A stretch of 29,985 nt of DNA from WRCA01 sp050943575 (GCA_050943575.1 JBMNPL010000009.1:1-29985), one strand, 5' to 3'. Counted from the first letter of the stretch, positions 1 through 9,176 are shown. Notes: generated from the letters alone by a model not told the origin. A program made the numbers and translations.

Positions 1-1
1 T

Positions 2-409
2 GGTGGTAGTATTGTAACCTTGACATACTTTGGTGGAGAAAAATCAATTCCAAATTATAATGTTATGGGTGTAGCAAAAAGTGCGCTGGATTCTTCTGTG
101 CGTTATTTAGCAGCTGATTTAGGCGTTAATGGAATTCGTGTTAATGCTATTTCGGCTGGCCCAATCAGAACGTTGGCATCCAGTGGAGTAGGCGGGTTTT
201 CTTCAATTTTAGATTTGAATGCAAGATTAACCCCGTTGCGCAGAAATATGACTTTGGAAGATGTTGCTGGTGCGGCGGCTTATTTATTCAGTGATTTGTC
301 CAGCGGAGTAACTGGTGAAATTCTTCATACAGATTGCGGTTATTCCAGCACAGGTATGATTCCAAATGATGTAAAAGATATTTTATTAAAAGGTATTAAA
401 GCTGAATAA
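2..409 (+). CDS. fabI: Enoyl-[acyl-carrier-protein] reductase FabI, C-terminal part
   Basis: The gene is cut by the left window edge; its open frame reads in from base 2. FabI is the NADH-dependent enoyl-ACP reductase that completes each cycle of type II fatty acid synthesis in the cytoplasm. The visible part has the FabI version of the SDR active site: TYFGGEKSIPNYNVMGVAKS holds the second Tyr and the Lys of the family Tyr-x6-Lys motif. It is followed by the conserved stretch RVNAISAGPIRTLA, which lines the NAD and triclosan pocket, and a normal C-terminus. The stop TAA (407-409) overlaps the proposed CTG start of ligA, so the two are probably translated together. The family call is secure; only the N-terminal half is unseen. 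Confidence 0.95.
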   Translation, partial: GGSIVTLTYFGGEKSIPNYNVMGVAKSALDSSVRYLAADLGVNGIRVNAISAGPIRTLASSGVGGFSSILDLNARLTPLRRNMTLEDVAGAAAYLFSDLSSGVTGEILHTDCGYSSTGMIPNDVKDILLKGIKAE

Positions 410-2396
410 AAAAATAGATCTTTTTACAAAAACTGAATATGACGAGTTAATAAAAAAACTTCGTAAATGGGACACGGCGTATCATCAAAATGATGCGCCG
501 ATTGTTGATGATGCAACTTATGATGCGGCAAAACATCGTGCTCGTGATTTAGAAATACAATTTCCTGAATTAATTCAGAATAATATAAGTGTGATGCAAA
601 ATGTTGGTGCAGCGCCCAGCAAAGAATTTAAAAATTATAAACATGCTGTCCCAATGTTATCTATTAGTGATGTTTTTACAGAAGATGAGGTTGCAGATTG
701 GCTTAAAAAAAATCCAGAAAATGTTTTTATAGAACCCAAGGTTGATGGGCTTTCATATTCCGCGCGTTATGAAAATGGTGTTTTAATTCGTGCGCTTACC
801 CGTGGTGATGGATCCTTGGGTGAAGATATAACAGAAAATATAAAAACAATTTCTGATATTCCACAAAAAATTCCGTTTACCAATGATATTGAAATTCGTG
901 GAGAGGTTTATTTATCACGTGCAGATTTTTTTAAATTAAATGAAGAAGCAATTGCCAATAAAACAAAAGTTTTTGCAAATCCACGTAATGCTGCGGCAGG
1001 AAGTTTAAGACAACTTGATCCTTCTATTACAGCGCGTCGTCGTTTGCGTGCTTTTGCTTATACTTGGGGTATGGCAAATGAAAGACATTGGAAAACTCAA
1101 ACTGATTTTTTTCAATTACTGGAAGATTGGGGATTTAAAACTACACGCGAATGGTGTGCACAGGCAAATTCTGTTGATGAAATACAGTCTCATTACAATC
1201 ATATAATGAATATTCGTGCATCAATACCATTTGATATTGATGGATTGGTTATAAAAATCAATGATGTTGAAACTCAAGAAAGATTGGGTTCAACTGCTAA
1301 TTCTCCTCGATGGGAGGTTGCATATAAATTCCCCGCAGCACGTGCAATTACTATTTTACGCGATATAACAATTCAAGTAGGACGAACGGGTGTTTTAACC
1401 CCTGTGGCAGAATTAGAACCAATAAATATAGGTGGTGTTTTAGTATCACGTGCAACTTTACATAATGCGGATGAAATTATTCGTAAGGATTTTAGAATTG
1501 GTGACAAGGTAATTATTCAACGTGCCGGAGATGTTATACCACAAGTTGTTGAAGTCGTAGAGCATGCAAAAGATAGTCAGCCATATCAATTTCCAAATGT
1601 ATGTCCCGTATGTGGTGGCGCAGTTGTTCAAGAAGTAGATAAAGTTGCGCGCAGATGTGTAAATTCTTTATCTTGTCCAGCCCAAGTAGTGCGAGAATTA
1701 GAGCATTTTGTATCACGTAAAGGTTTTGATATAGAAGGGCTGGGATCAAAACAAATTGAAAAATTTGTAGAATTAGGATGGATAAAATCTCCCGCGGATA
1801 TTTGGCGATTAATAGAATTACATGGTGAGGAATTGCGTTTAATGGATGGCTATGGGGATAAATCAGTTGCAAATTTAGATGCCGCGATAAAAAAGCGTTC
1901 AGTCATAGAATTAAATAAACTTTTGTTCGCGTTAGGTATTCCAGAAGTTGGTGAAGCAACGGCAAAAATATTAGCCCGAGAATTTGGTTCTTTGGATGCT
2001 TTACGTGCAGCCACACCAGAAAGATTGCAAGAAATTTCAGGTATTGGTGAAATAATGGCAAAAGAGATTGTAGAATTTTTTAATGATAATAAAACTATTG
2101 CCGCACTTGATGATTTATTAAAGTATTTGACCATAAAAAATCCAACTATTATTGAAAATAAATCTTCTGCTTTATTTGGTAAAAAAATAGTTTTAACGGG
2201 TTCTTTATCAAAATATACCCGTGATGAAGCAAAGGAAATTTTAGAAAATATGGGTGCAAAAACACAATCCAGTGTTAGTATAAAAACAGATATTGTTATT
2301 GCGGGTAGTGATGCAGGTAGCAAGTTAAGTGATGCCCAACGTTTAGGAATAAAAATTTGGACCGAGGATGATTTTGAAAAAGCAATCAAAAAATAA
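402..2396 (+). CDS. ligA: NAD-dependent DNA ligase LigA (non-canonical CTG start proposed)
   Basis: NAD+-dependent ligase that seals nicks in replication and repair. The frame is open from an in-frame stop at 387-389, and clear LigA domain Ia sequence begins by about codon 414. Its NAD-binding pattern is Y27-H28...D37-x-x-Y40-D41 in my numbering. No ATG, GTG or TTG occurs in frame before GTG 591, and starting there would delete domain Ia. CTG at 402 gives a 664-residue protein beginning MNKKIDLFTK, with AAAAGG at 388-393 placed 8 nt upstream, so I choose it. Next come the adenylation domain with nucleotide-binding Lys in EPKVDG (about K113), the OB fold, a four-Cys zinc finger (CPVC...CVNSLSC), helix-hairpin-helix repeats and a C-terminal BRCT domain. 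Length matches the family (about 670). It overlaps fabI by 8 nt and the downstream PBP gene by about 29 nt. Confidence 0.95.
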   Translation: MNKKIDLFTKTEYDELIKKLRKWDTAYHQNDAPIVDDATYDAAKHRARDLEIQFPELIQNNISVMQNVGAAPSKEFKNYKHAVPMLSISDVFTEDEVADWLKKNPENVFIEPKVDGLSYSARYENGVLIRALTRGDGSLGEDITENIKTISDIPQKIPFTNDIEIRGEVYLSRADFFKLNEEAIANKTKVFANPRNAAAGSLRQLDPSITARRRLRAFAYTWGMANERHWKTQTDFFQLLEDWGFKTTREWCAQANSVDEIQSHYNHIMNIRASIPFDIDGLVIKINDVETQERLGSTANSPRWEVAYKFPAARAITILRDITIQVGRTGVLTPVAELEPINIGGVLVSRATLHNADEIIRKDFRIGDKVIIQRAGDVIPQVVEVVEHAKDSQPYQFPNVCPVCGGAVVQEVDKVARRCVNSLSCPAQVVRELEHFVSRKGFDIEGLGSKQIEKFVELGWIKSPADIWRLIELHGEELRLMDGYGDKSVANLDAAIKKRSVIELNKLLFALGIPEVGEATAKILAREFGSLDALRAATPERLQEISGIGEIMAKEIVEFFNDNKTIAALDDLLKYLTIKNPTIIENKSSALFGKKIVLTGSLSKYTRDEAKEILENMGAKTQSSVSIKTDIVIAGSDAGSKLSDAQRLGIKIWTEDDFEKAIKK

Positions 2397-4137
2397 AAAA
2401 GAAAAAAAACAAGTTTCATGGAAATTACGTTTGCTGGCACGTTTTGTGTCGTTGATGTTTTTTTGTTTTGTCGCGATTGTGATTTATGTTTTTATTGTTT
2501 TTTTACAAATGCCTTCACTTGATTCAATGTTAAATGAAACACGACAACCATCAATTACTTTTATAGATAAAAACGGGTATGAAATTCGCAGTGTAAATAA
2601 AATTATGGGTGCACCAGTATCAGTGAAAACTTTGCCGGCTTATGTTTGGCAATCAATTGTTGCCATAGAAGATAAAAGGTTTTTTAATCATGGAGCGGTT
2701 GATTTTATTGGATTGTTGCGTGCAACAATAACTAATTTACATACTGGCAGAATTGCGGCAGGTGGTAGTTCATTGACTCAACAAACAGCAAAAAATATAT
2801 TTTTATCACCACGCAAAACGATAAAACGTAAAGTTCAGGAAGTATTGCTTGCATATTGGTTAGAAAACAGATTTTCAAAACAACAAATTTTAGATTTATA
2901 TATGAATCGTGTGTCTTTAGTTCGTGGAATGCGTGGTATTGATGCGGCAGCACGTGATTTATTTCAAAAGCCAGCAAAAGAATTAACTTTGGCGGAATCT
3001 GTGCAAATAGCCGCTATGTTAAAAGCCCCAACAACATATAGTCCAGTAAGAAATCCAGAAAAAAATATTGCACGTGCAAAAATTATTTTAAAGGAAATGG
3101 TGCGTCAAAAATATATTTCTTTGGATGATGCACGTAGTGCTGCGGCAAATTTATATGCTGTGACACCTGTACCAAATACTAATGTTTTCAGATATTGGAC
3201 AGATTTTGTGTTGGATGAAATGGCATCAAGAATGGGGGATGAAATAAATAGTGATTTGTTTGTTTATACAACACTTGACCAAGATTTACATGAACATGCT
3301 GCCGCGGTTGTGCGTCGCAGTGTTGATGATTGTCAAAGTGCAGTTGTGGCTATGGAACGTGATGGTGCGATTCGTGCATTGGTTGGCGGAATTGATTACC
3401 AAGAATCACAATTTAATCGTGCATTGGCTCCACGTCAACCTGGGAGTGCGTTTAAGCCTGTGGTATATTTAGTAGCCTTAGAAAATGGGATGCAGCCAAC
3501 AGATATTGTCAATGATTCAGAGTTTGAAATTGGCGATTATAAACCTAAAAATTATAATGAAAAATATTATGGAGATATAACTCTTGTGACAGCATTTGCA
3601 AAAAGTGTAAATTCTGTTCCGTTAAAATTGACCCGTGATTTTGGAATAGATTCAGTTTTACAAATGGCTGGTAGATTAGGATTTGGCGCAAAATTACGTC
3701 GAGAATATTCAACTGTTTTGGGTGCATGTGAAATTTCTTTACTAGATTTAACGGCGATGAATACAGTTATTTGGAATGGGGGGCAAAGTATTCGCCCTTA
3801 TGGATTAGAAAAAATTATAACTGCAAATGGAAAAATTATTTATGAAAGAAATCCATCCGATTCGGAACAAATGGTAGATTTAGAAACAATAAAAAAAATG
3901 CAAGAATTATTAGGTGCAGTTGTTCAATCTGGTGGAACGGGAACACGCGCCGCGGCATCAAATGTTTTAGGTGGCAAAACAGGTACCAGTAATGATAATC
4001 GTGATGCTTGGTTTATCGGTGCTACGGATAAATATGTTATTGGTGTATGGGTTGGAAATGATGATAATTCGCCAATGGATAAGAAAATAACAGGCGGAAC
4101 TATACCCGCAGAAATTTTTAAAAATATTATAAAATAA
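2368..4137 (+). CDS. Class A penicillin-binding protein (PBP1A/1C-type glycosyltransferase-transpeptidase)
   Basis: Bifunctional peptidoglycan synthase anchored in the inner membrane. A Lys-rich cytoplasmic tail and one transmembrane helix (about residues 24-47) precede a GT51 glycosyltransferase domain. Its motifs are EDKRFFNHGAVD, GGSSLTQQTAKN, RKVQE and ILDLYMN. The transpeptidase domain follows, with the catalytic Ser motif SAFK, then SVN and KTGTS. At 589 residues it is short for PBP1A (E. coli about 850) and lacks the extra OB/linker domains, which is common in reduced genomes. The annotated ATG overlaps the ligA end. GAGG (2364-2367) abuts this ATG but sits 6 nt before TTG 2374, which would give MKKQSKNK..., so TTG 2374 is a credible alternative start. 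It is the last gene of the fabI-ligA-pbp run; no terminator is visible after it. Confidence 0.9.
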   Translation: MILKKQSKNKKEKKQVSWKLRLLARFVSLMFFCFVAIVIYVFIVFLQMPSLDSMLNETRQPSITFIDKNGYEIRSVNKIMGAPVSVKTLPAYVWQSIVAIEDKRFFNHGAVDFIGLLRATITNLHTGRIAAGGSSLTQQTAKNIFLSPRKTIKRKVQEVLLAYWLENRFSKQQILDLYMNRVSLVRGMRGIDAAARDLFQKPAKELTLAESVQIAAMLKAPTTYSPVRNPEKNIARAKIILKEMVRQKYISLDDARSAAANLYAVTPVPNTNVFRYWTDFVLDEMASRMGDEINSDLFVYTTLDQDLHEHAAAVVRRSVDDCQSAVVAMERDGAIRALVGGIDYQESQFNRALAPRQPGSAFKPVVYLVALENGMQPTDIVNDSEFEIGDYKPKNYNEKYYGDITLVTAFAKSVNSVPLKLTRDFGIDSVLQMAGRLGFGAKLRREYSTVLGACEISLLDLTAMNTVIWNGGQSIRPYGLEKIITANGKIIYERNPSDSEQMVDLETIKKMQELLGAVVQSGGTGTRAAASNVLGGKTGTSNDNRDAWFIGATDKYVIGVWVGNDDNSPMDKKITGGTIPAEIFKNIIK

Positions 4138-4164
4138 CAACTTTTTCTGGGAAGCAGTTTATGA

Positions 4165-4170
4165 TATAAT
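4165..4170 (+). promoter_or_regulatory. -10 box TATAAT directly upstream of the 4178 ATG
   Basis: A perfect TATAAT ends 7 nt before the ATG and no Shine-Dalgarno lies between. Transcription would start at or next to the A of ATG, predicting a leaderless mRNA. No good -35 is visible. Confidence 0.5.
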
Positions 4171-4177
4171 ATATAGC

Positions 4178-5158
4178 ATGAAGCATAAAATTACTATTTG
4201 TTCACTGATATTTGCTATTTGTAGTGTGTCTGCAAATGCTAATTGGGAATATAATTCTTTGGGTGGACATTATAATGATGATGGTAGTCGTGTTACAGTC
4301 AGTGTTCGGGCTGGCGGTGCATTTGGAACGGCTGGTATAACAAATGAACTTGGGACATTAATTCCAGAACCATATTGGTATGATGAAATAAACAATACTG
4401 TAATACCAAGTGCTCAATGTCCAGGTGGTGTGGGTAATTGCGGATTGTTATCAGGATATCACAATTTAGGAACATTTGATATTGCGAAATTACCTGCGGA
4501 TAAAAAATTTAGTAGTTTTTCTTTTACAGGTGGTATTGGTTTGGGGATGACTTTACCATATGTCCCACAATGGCGCGTGGAAGCTGCATGGGATCATATT
4601 GCAAAAGCTGATTATAACGCATTTCCAATGTTTAATGGTGATTTAACGTCTGAGATAACTGGTGAAGTAGTAAATATTCAATCAACAGGTGTTCATTCCA
4701 ATATAACTACAGATATTTTTTCATTGGTATTTTATCATGATTTTTTTGACGGGATACAAAAACCATTACATGAATTTATACCATATATTGGTATTGGTGC
4801 GGGGTATGCAGATTCTACAACAATGTTAAATGTTACTGATTTATATGGTGATTTATCTGGTCAAGATTCTATGCAAGATTTAGGTGAAGATATAGGTGGC
4901 CCGGCATTAAGGTTTTATACATCTGAAAATTCATCCAGAAATGTTGCGGTTTTGGGGGCATTAGGATTTTCTTATGGATTAGATACTAATGTCTTTTTAG
5001 ATATGGGTATTCGTTTAATGTGGCTACCTAAAGTTACTTGGGCATTAAATAATGCACAAAGTGAAACCGCTACAACAGGTTTTAGAACCAGGGATATATT
5101 CAGTGCCAGAAATATGTTGTATGGGACAGCAACAATAGGGATAAGATTTGAGTTTTAA
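4178..5158 (+). CDS. Surface-antigen/OmpA-like beta-barrel outer membrane protein
   Basis: A Sec signal peptide (MKHKITICSLIFAICSVSANA, cleavage near residue 21) is followed by a Gly- and aromatic-rich protein with alternating beta-strand sequence. It ends in GIRFEF, with the terminal Phe that BAM recognises in outer membrane barrels. The length (326 aa) and pattern resemble the opacity/P44-Msp2 surface antigen superfamily of alphaproteobacteria, but I cannot name a specific member. Loop regions carry two Cys (AQCPGGVGNCG), a likely disulfide. The gene stands alone: an apparent own promoter at its ATG and a bidirectional terminator shared with convergent lepB. BamD and LepB, needed to assemble and mature such proteins, are also in this window. 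Function beyond envelope location is unknown. Confidence 0.75.
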   Translation: MKHKITICSLIFAICSVSANANWEYNSLGGHYNDDGSRVTVSVRAGGAFGTAGITNELGTLIPEPYWYDEINNTVIPSAQCPGGVGNCGLLSGYHNLGTFDIAKLPADKKFSSFSFTGGIGLGMTLPYVPQWRVEAAWDHIAKADYNAFPMFNGDLTSEITGEVVNIQSTGVHSNITTDIFSLVFYHDFFDGIQKPLHEFIPYIGIGAGYADSTTMLNVTDLYGDLSGQDSMQDLGEDIGGPALRFYTSENSSRNVAVLGALGFSYGLDTNVFLDMGIRLMWLPKVTWALNNAQSETATTGFRTRDIFSARNMLYGTATIGIRFEF

Positions 5159-5187
5159 AAAACGCGACAATCGTCGCGTTTTTTTAT
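5156..5187. terminator. Bidirectional intrinsic terminator between the OMP gene and lepB
   Basis: Seven-bp stem ACGCGAC (5162-5168) / GTCGCGT (5173-5179) with loop AATC, flanked by an A run on the left and a T run on the right. It can therefore terminate both convergent genes. Confidence 0.9.
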
Positions 5188-5191
5188 TGTT

Positions 5192-6079
5192 TTATTTAAC
5201 CCCAATTCCAAATCTATTCCATCTGAGTTTATCACCCCAATTCCAAATAAAAAGTAATGGTGAATAATAATTATGAGAATACCATACAAACCAGACTTTG
5301 CCCATAATATTATCACGTGGTACTACCCCGACGCTTGCGCGACTATCCGCAGACCAATCACGATTATCACCCATCATAAAAAAGTGCCCGTCTGGTATTT
5401 TGACAATTGGTGTATTATCATACATATCATTATCACTGCGTTCTAAGATTTTATATTTAACCCCATTTGGTAAAATTTCAGTCCATTCTGTTAATTCATC
5501 AATTCCACCATTCATACAAATCGGTGATTGCATACATTCACTTTGACTTTTATATTCAATTGTATAATTAAATTTTGCTGGTGCATTATCAACAAACAGA
5601 CGATTGCCTTTTATTGCAATATTGTTTTTGTAAAAACCCACACTGCGAATTTCTTTTGGTAAATGTGCAATTATATATCTTTGTGGATTTTCACGTTCAA
5701 TTTTTTTCCCGTTGATATATAAACGTCCAGCAATCATTTGAATTGTATCACCAGATGTTCCGATTAAACGTTTTACATAATCCAAAGATTCATTAGCAGG
5801 ATTGCGGAAAACAACTACATCACCCATTTGAGGTTCTGATGACGCCATAAAACGCCCATTCCACATACGCCATGAACCAAAGGGGAAAGAATAACGTGAG
5901 TATCCATACGACCATTTTTTTATAAAAATATGATCACCAACATGCAATGTTGGAATCATACTACCAGATGGAATATTAAATGGTTCTAATAAAAAACTGC
6001 GGAAAATAATTGCAATAATTCCAGCCCAAAATAAAGTGTTTATCCATTCTCGTGCGGTGTTAGTATGTTTTTTTGGCAT
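5192..6079 (-). CDS. lepB: Signal peptidase I
   Basis: Membrane serine protease that removes Sec signal peptides at the periplasmic face. There is one N-terminal transmembrane helix (about residues 13-32), then box B PSGSMIPTL with nucleophile Ser40. The catalytic Lys103 is in DYVKRLIGTSGD, and the later boxes GDNRDWSADSR and VGVV are present, so the Ser-Lys dyad is intact. At 295 residues it is normal for a Gram-negative enzyme. It carries a long insert (about residues 115-220) with two Cys (ECMQSPIC) that may form a disulfide. The start ATG has AAAAAGGAATTAAT just upstream, the same ribosome-site string that precedes lysS. It is transcribed divergently from comM. A likely -10 (TATAAA, minus strand, 6108-6113) lies in the 72-bp gap between them. 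Confidence 0.95.
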   Translation of the reverse strand: MPKKHTNTAREWINTLFWAGIIAIIFRSFLLEPFNIPSGSMIPTLHVGDHIFIKKWSYGYSRYSFPFGSWRMWNGRFMASSEPQMGDVVVFRNPANESLDYVKRLIGTSGDTIQMIAGRLYINGKKIERENPQRYIIAHLPKEIRSVGFYKNNIAIKGNRLFVDNAPAKFNYTIEYKSQSECMQSPICMNGGIDELTEWTEILPNGVKYKILERSDNDMYDNTPIVKIPDGHFFMMGDNRDWSADSRASVGVVPRDNIMGKVWFVWYSHNYYSPLLFIWNWGDKLRWNRFGIGVK

Positions 6080-6151
6080 ATTAATTCCTTTTTAAATTTG
6101 TCAGCATTTTATACCTTGAATTAAATACGTGCAAGCATTATTATAATTTAT

Positions 6152-7666
6152 ATGATTTCATTAAATTCTTTAATCTTTAATGGTTTAGAAGCCACACGGA
6201 TAGAAGTTCAAGTTCAAATGATTGCTGGTATGTCTGAACAGAATTTTTTTCTGATTGGATTACCAGATCGTGCGGTTAAAGAATCACAGATGCGGGTAAA
6301 AAATGCTCTGGCGTCTTTAAATGTTTCATTACCGAATAAAAAACTTACAATAAATTTAGCACCCAGTGATATTGAAAAATCTGGTTCTCATTTTGATTTA
6401 CCAATTTTATGCGGAATTCTTTGTTCTATGGGTATTTTACCCGAGGCAGAATTATCAAAATATATAATAATGGGCGAACTTAGTTTAAATGGTGCAATTC
6501 AGAAAACAAATGGTGTTTTACCAGCCAGTGTTTGGGCAAATAAAAATAAAATGGGAATAATTTGTCCGTTTGAAAATGGCGGCGAAGCCAGATGGGCAGG
6601 GCATACTAATATTTTAGCACCAAAACATATTTTAGATTTGATAAATCATTTTCGCGGAACTCAGATTTTGCCAGTTCCAGAAATAATTACTCCGAAACAA
6701 AACGATATATCTGTTGGCGATTTATCCGAAGTTCACGGGCAAGCGGTTGCGAAAAGAGCGCTAGAAATTGCGGCTGCGGGTGGACATGCAATGCTAATGA
6801 TTGGACCCCCTGGATCTGGAAAAACTATGTTGGCATCACGTTTGGCGGGAATTTTGCCAGAGATGACCCCGAGTGAAATTTTAGAATCATCCATGATTTA
6901 TTCAATTGCTGGGCAATTAAATTCTCAAAGTTTGATATCATCACGACCATTTCGCGCGGTTCATCATACTGCCAGCGCTGTTGCATTGGCAGGTGGCGGT
7001 GCAGATGCAAAACCTGGGGAAATTTCATTGGCTCACTTTGGTATTTTATTTTTAGATGAATTACCAGAGTTTCAAAGATCAACATTGGAAATTTTACGTC
7101 AGCCAATGGAAACTGGGAAAATTATGATTTCTCGTGCAAAGAAAACAACAACTTATCCGGCAAGATTTCAATTAATTGCGGCTATGAATCCTTGTCCTTG
7201 TGGGCATTTAGGAAATGCTGCATTGGCGTGTTCCAAGGCACCACGTTGTGCTGAAGCATATCAAAATAAAATAAGTGGGCCGTTATTAGATCGTATAGAT
7301 TTACATATTGATGTTGATGCAGTAAATCCATGGGATATGAAATCAGATGACAAGAAAATAGAAACAAGCGCGATTGTTCGTGCCAGAGTTGTTGCTGCTC
7401 GTGAAAAACAAATTGCACGTCAAGGTAAAGTAAATGCTCAATTGGATGGTAAAGAGTTAGATGCAGTTGTTGCATTGAATTCGGAATTAACAGAGTTTTT
7501 GAATAAAGCGGCTGAAAAAATGGGAATGTCCGCGCGGGGTTATCAACGAATTAAAAGAATTGCACGAACAATAGCAGATTTGCGTGATAGTGATGTTGTT
7601 GAATTGTCTGATTTAACCGAAGCTTTATCATATCGTCCAATTAAACGTGGAAAATATGGGGCATAA
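6152..7666 (+). CDS. comM: YifB/ComM-family Mg-chelatase-like AAA+ ATPase
   Basis: ComM is a hexameric branch-migration helicase that helps integrate DNA during natural transformation; many non-transformable bacteria also keep the family. The N-terminal ChlI/Lon-like domain (about 1-170) contains IGLPDRAVKESQMRVKNAL. The AAA+ module has Walker A GPPGSGKT (218-225) and Walker B GILFLDE (297-303). NPCPCGHLG and a C-terminal Mg-chelatase lid (SARGYQRIKRIARTIADL) follow. Length (504 aa) is typical. TATAAT at 6142-6147 ends only 4 nt before the ATG, so any mRNA leader is very short. The rnc gene starts 2 nt after its stop and is presumably cotranscribed. No other competence gene is visible here, so a role in DNA uptake is only a family inference. 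Confidence 0.93.
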   Translation: MISLNSLIFNGLEATRIEVQVQMIAGMSEQNFFLIGLPDRAVKESQMRVKNALASLNVSLPNKKLTINLAPSDIEKSGSHFDLPILCGILCSMGILPEAELSKYIIMGELSLNGAIQKTNGVLPASVWANKNKMGIICPFENGGEARWAGHTNILAPKHILDLINHFRGTQILPVPEIITPKQNDISVGDLSEVHGQAVAKRALEIAAAGGHAMLMIGPPGSGKTMLASRLAGILPEMTPSEILESSMIYSIAGQLNSQSLISSRPFRAVHHTASAVALAGGGADAKPGEISLAHFGILFLDELPEFQRSTLEILRQPMETGKIMISRAKKTTTYPARFQLIAAMNPCPCGHLGNAALACSKAPRCAEAYQNKISGPLLDRIDLHIDVDAVNPWDMKSDDKKIETSAIVRARVVAAREKQIARQGKVNAQLDGKELDAVVALNSELTEFLNKAAEKMGMSARGYQRIKRIARTIADLRDSDVVELSDLTEALSYRPIKRGKYGA

Positions 7667-7668
7667 AT

Positions 7669-8298
7669 ATGCAATTAAATTATAAATTTAATGATGAAAA
7701 TTTATTTAAACTGGCGCTTACTCAAAGTGGGGCAGATTCTGTAAATAATAATGAACGTCTGGAATTTATTGGCGATAGAGTTTTGGGTTTAGCCGTTGCG
7801 ATTTTACTTTATGAAATGTTTCCGGATGAATCCGAAGGAGATTTAGCGCGTCGTCATGCAGTATTAGTTTCTACGGACACTTTGGCTGACGTTGCAAAAA
7901 AACTTGGATTGGTTAAAAAAATCAGACATGGGCATATGACTGCTGGTAAAATGAATCATATTTCTGCTAATGCGATGGAATCTGTTTTAGGTGCAATATT
8001 TTTAGATGGCGGATTTGATGCTGTATGTAAACAAATAGAAGAAATATGGCGTCCATTGGCGGCAAAAGATATTGTTCCACCAAAAGATCCAAAAACGGCT
8101 CTCCAAGAACTTGTTCAAAAAAATGGGGCAGGTGCGTTACCTGAATATGAATTTATTAATAAACAAGGGAAAAAATCACATGCACCATTGTTTAGTGTTA
8201 AAGTTTCAGCATTAGGGCATAGTGCAATTGGTATTGGTGAATCAAAAAAAGAGGCTTCTGCATCTGCTGCTGAAAAATTATTGGAAGTTTTATCTTGA
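7669..8298 (+). CDS. rnc: Ribonuclease III
   Basis: Double-strand-specific endoribonuclease for rRNA and mRNA processing. The catalytic domain carries the signature NERLEFIGDRVLG (Glu32 and Asp36 by alignment) and ANAMESVLGAIFLDGG. A dsRNA-binding domain (about 145-209) contains KTALQELVQ and ends KKEASASAAEKLLEVLS. At 209 residues it is slightly shorter than E. coli RNase III (226). The position equivalent to metal ligand Asp114 is Asn101 here, while the Glu117 equivalent (Glu104) is kept. I believe Asn occurs there in other bacteria too, so I do not infer inactivity. Its last 9 nt overlap the end of the convergent peptidase gene. It is in an operon with comM. Confidence 0.95.
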   Translation: MQLNYKFNDENLFKLALTQSGADSVNNNERLEFIGDRVLGLAVAILLYEMFPDESEGDLARRHAVLVSTDTLADVAKKLGLVKKIRHGHMTAGKMNHISANAMESVLGAIFLDGGFDAVCKQIEEIWRPLAAKDIVPPKDPKTALQELVQKNGAGALPEYEFINKQGKKSHAPLFSVKVSALGHSAIGIGESKKEASASAAEKLLEVLS

Positions 8299-9132
8299 AA
8301 TAAATTGATTTGGGCAAACAGGACTACCATTTAGTTTAATTACATAATGTAAATGCGGTCCGGTGGAAAGACCTGTGTTGCCTGTTCTGGCAAACATGCA
8401 TCCGGCACTTACACTTTGTCCTTTTGTTACCATTGACACATCAGAAAGATGACAATATCCAGTTGTGAAACCATCAGCATGTTGTAGTGTAATTCCATTA
8501 CCACAAGTTTTATGATTCTTAAAAACGCTTAAAACTATACCATCTGCTGGTGCATATACAGGTGTTCCAACGACTGCTGAAAAATCAAGGGCAATATGCG
8601 GGTGAGGGGGATAATCTAAAGATTTTATATGTCTCATTGTAGAACATCCCGAAGAAATCCTTGGGAATCCTGCGAGTGGTTCGCTGATGGGAATTTTTTG
8701 GTTTGTGGGGGTAAGCGGATTTGATGGAAAACAATTATGAGTATAAGAAGTTGGTTTAGCTGTTTTATCAACTTTATCAGATATTGTTTTTTTTGGGCAT
8801 TTTTCTGGATTTTGTGTGCAATAAATATCTAATTTTTTTTGAATGATTCCAGAATCACGTTCTAGTCGTCTTTCTTCTGTTTCAACTGTCATACCGGAAT
8901 ATGCACATCCAGAAATACAATTACCTTTTTCATCCCATATAGTTTCAAAAGGTGCATAACCTGTATACATTGATTCCACGCGTTCTGTAAAAGTTGTATC
9001 AAATTTTGTTTCTGGAAAACTGGCGGCGGATAATTTTATAACGCCTGCATTTTGCGGCTTGCTATCTGGGAAATCAACAGCATAAGCAGAAAATGGTAAT
9101 AATATGCAAAATGTTAAGAGATAAAACCTCAT
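8290..9132 (-). CDS. Secreted M23/LytM-domain peptidase
   Basis: Periplasmic zinc metallopeptidase-type protein, expected to cut peptidoglycan cross-bridges or activate amidases. The signal peptide (MRFYLLTFCILLPFSAYA) is followed by a low-complexity Cys-containing middle and a C-terminal LytM domain. Zinc motifs look complete: H-I-A-L-D (HxxxD), a later GYCHLS and GPHLHY (HxH). Several Cys (CISGC, CYTQNPEKC-like spacing, CHLS, GCMF, PVC) suggest disulfides. I place the start at ATG 9132 rather than a TTG 6 nt upstream. The TTG lies next to the TATAAT -10, whereas ATG 9132 sits 6 nt after that box with no Shine-Dalgarno, as in a leaderless transcript. It lies downstream of tRNA-Thr on the same strand, and its 3' end overlaps rnc by 9 nt. 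Confidence 0.85.
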   Translation of the reverse strand: MRFYLLTFCILLPFSAYAVDFPDSKPQNAGVIKLSAASFPETKFDTTFTERVESMYTGYAPFETIWDEKGNCISGCAYSGMTVETEERRLERDSGIIQKKLDIYCTQNPEKCPKKTISDKVDKTAKPTSYTHNCFPSNPLTPTNQKIPISEPLAGFPRISSGCSTMRHIKSLDYPPHPHIALDFSAVVGTPVYAPADGIVLSVFKNHKTCGNGITLQHADGFTTGYCHLSDVSMVTKGQSVSAGCMFARTGNTGLSTGPHLHYVIKLNGSPVCPNQFISR

Positions 9133-9138
9133 AAACAA

Positions 9139-9144
9139 ATTATA
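9139..9144 (-). promoter_or_regulatory. -10 box TATAAT for the LytM peptidase
   Basis: Minus-strand TATAAT ends 6 nt before ATG 9132. The best -35 candidate, TTTAAT 17 bp upstream, is weak. The geometry predicts a transcript beginning at the start codon. Confidence 0.5.
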
Positions 9145-9176
9145 GCATAAAAATAGAAAAAATTAAACTGGGATTG

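Noticed and set aside
1850..2440. 196-codon minus-strand ORF opposite ligA
   Set aside because: Antisense shadow of well-conserved LigA HhH/BRCT sequence; no ribosome site and no recognisable protein.
7966..7984. Asn in place of a metal-ligand Asp in RNase III as sign of inactivity
   Set aside because: The neighbouring Glu and the main signature are intact, and I recall Asn at this position in other bacterial RNase III proteins.
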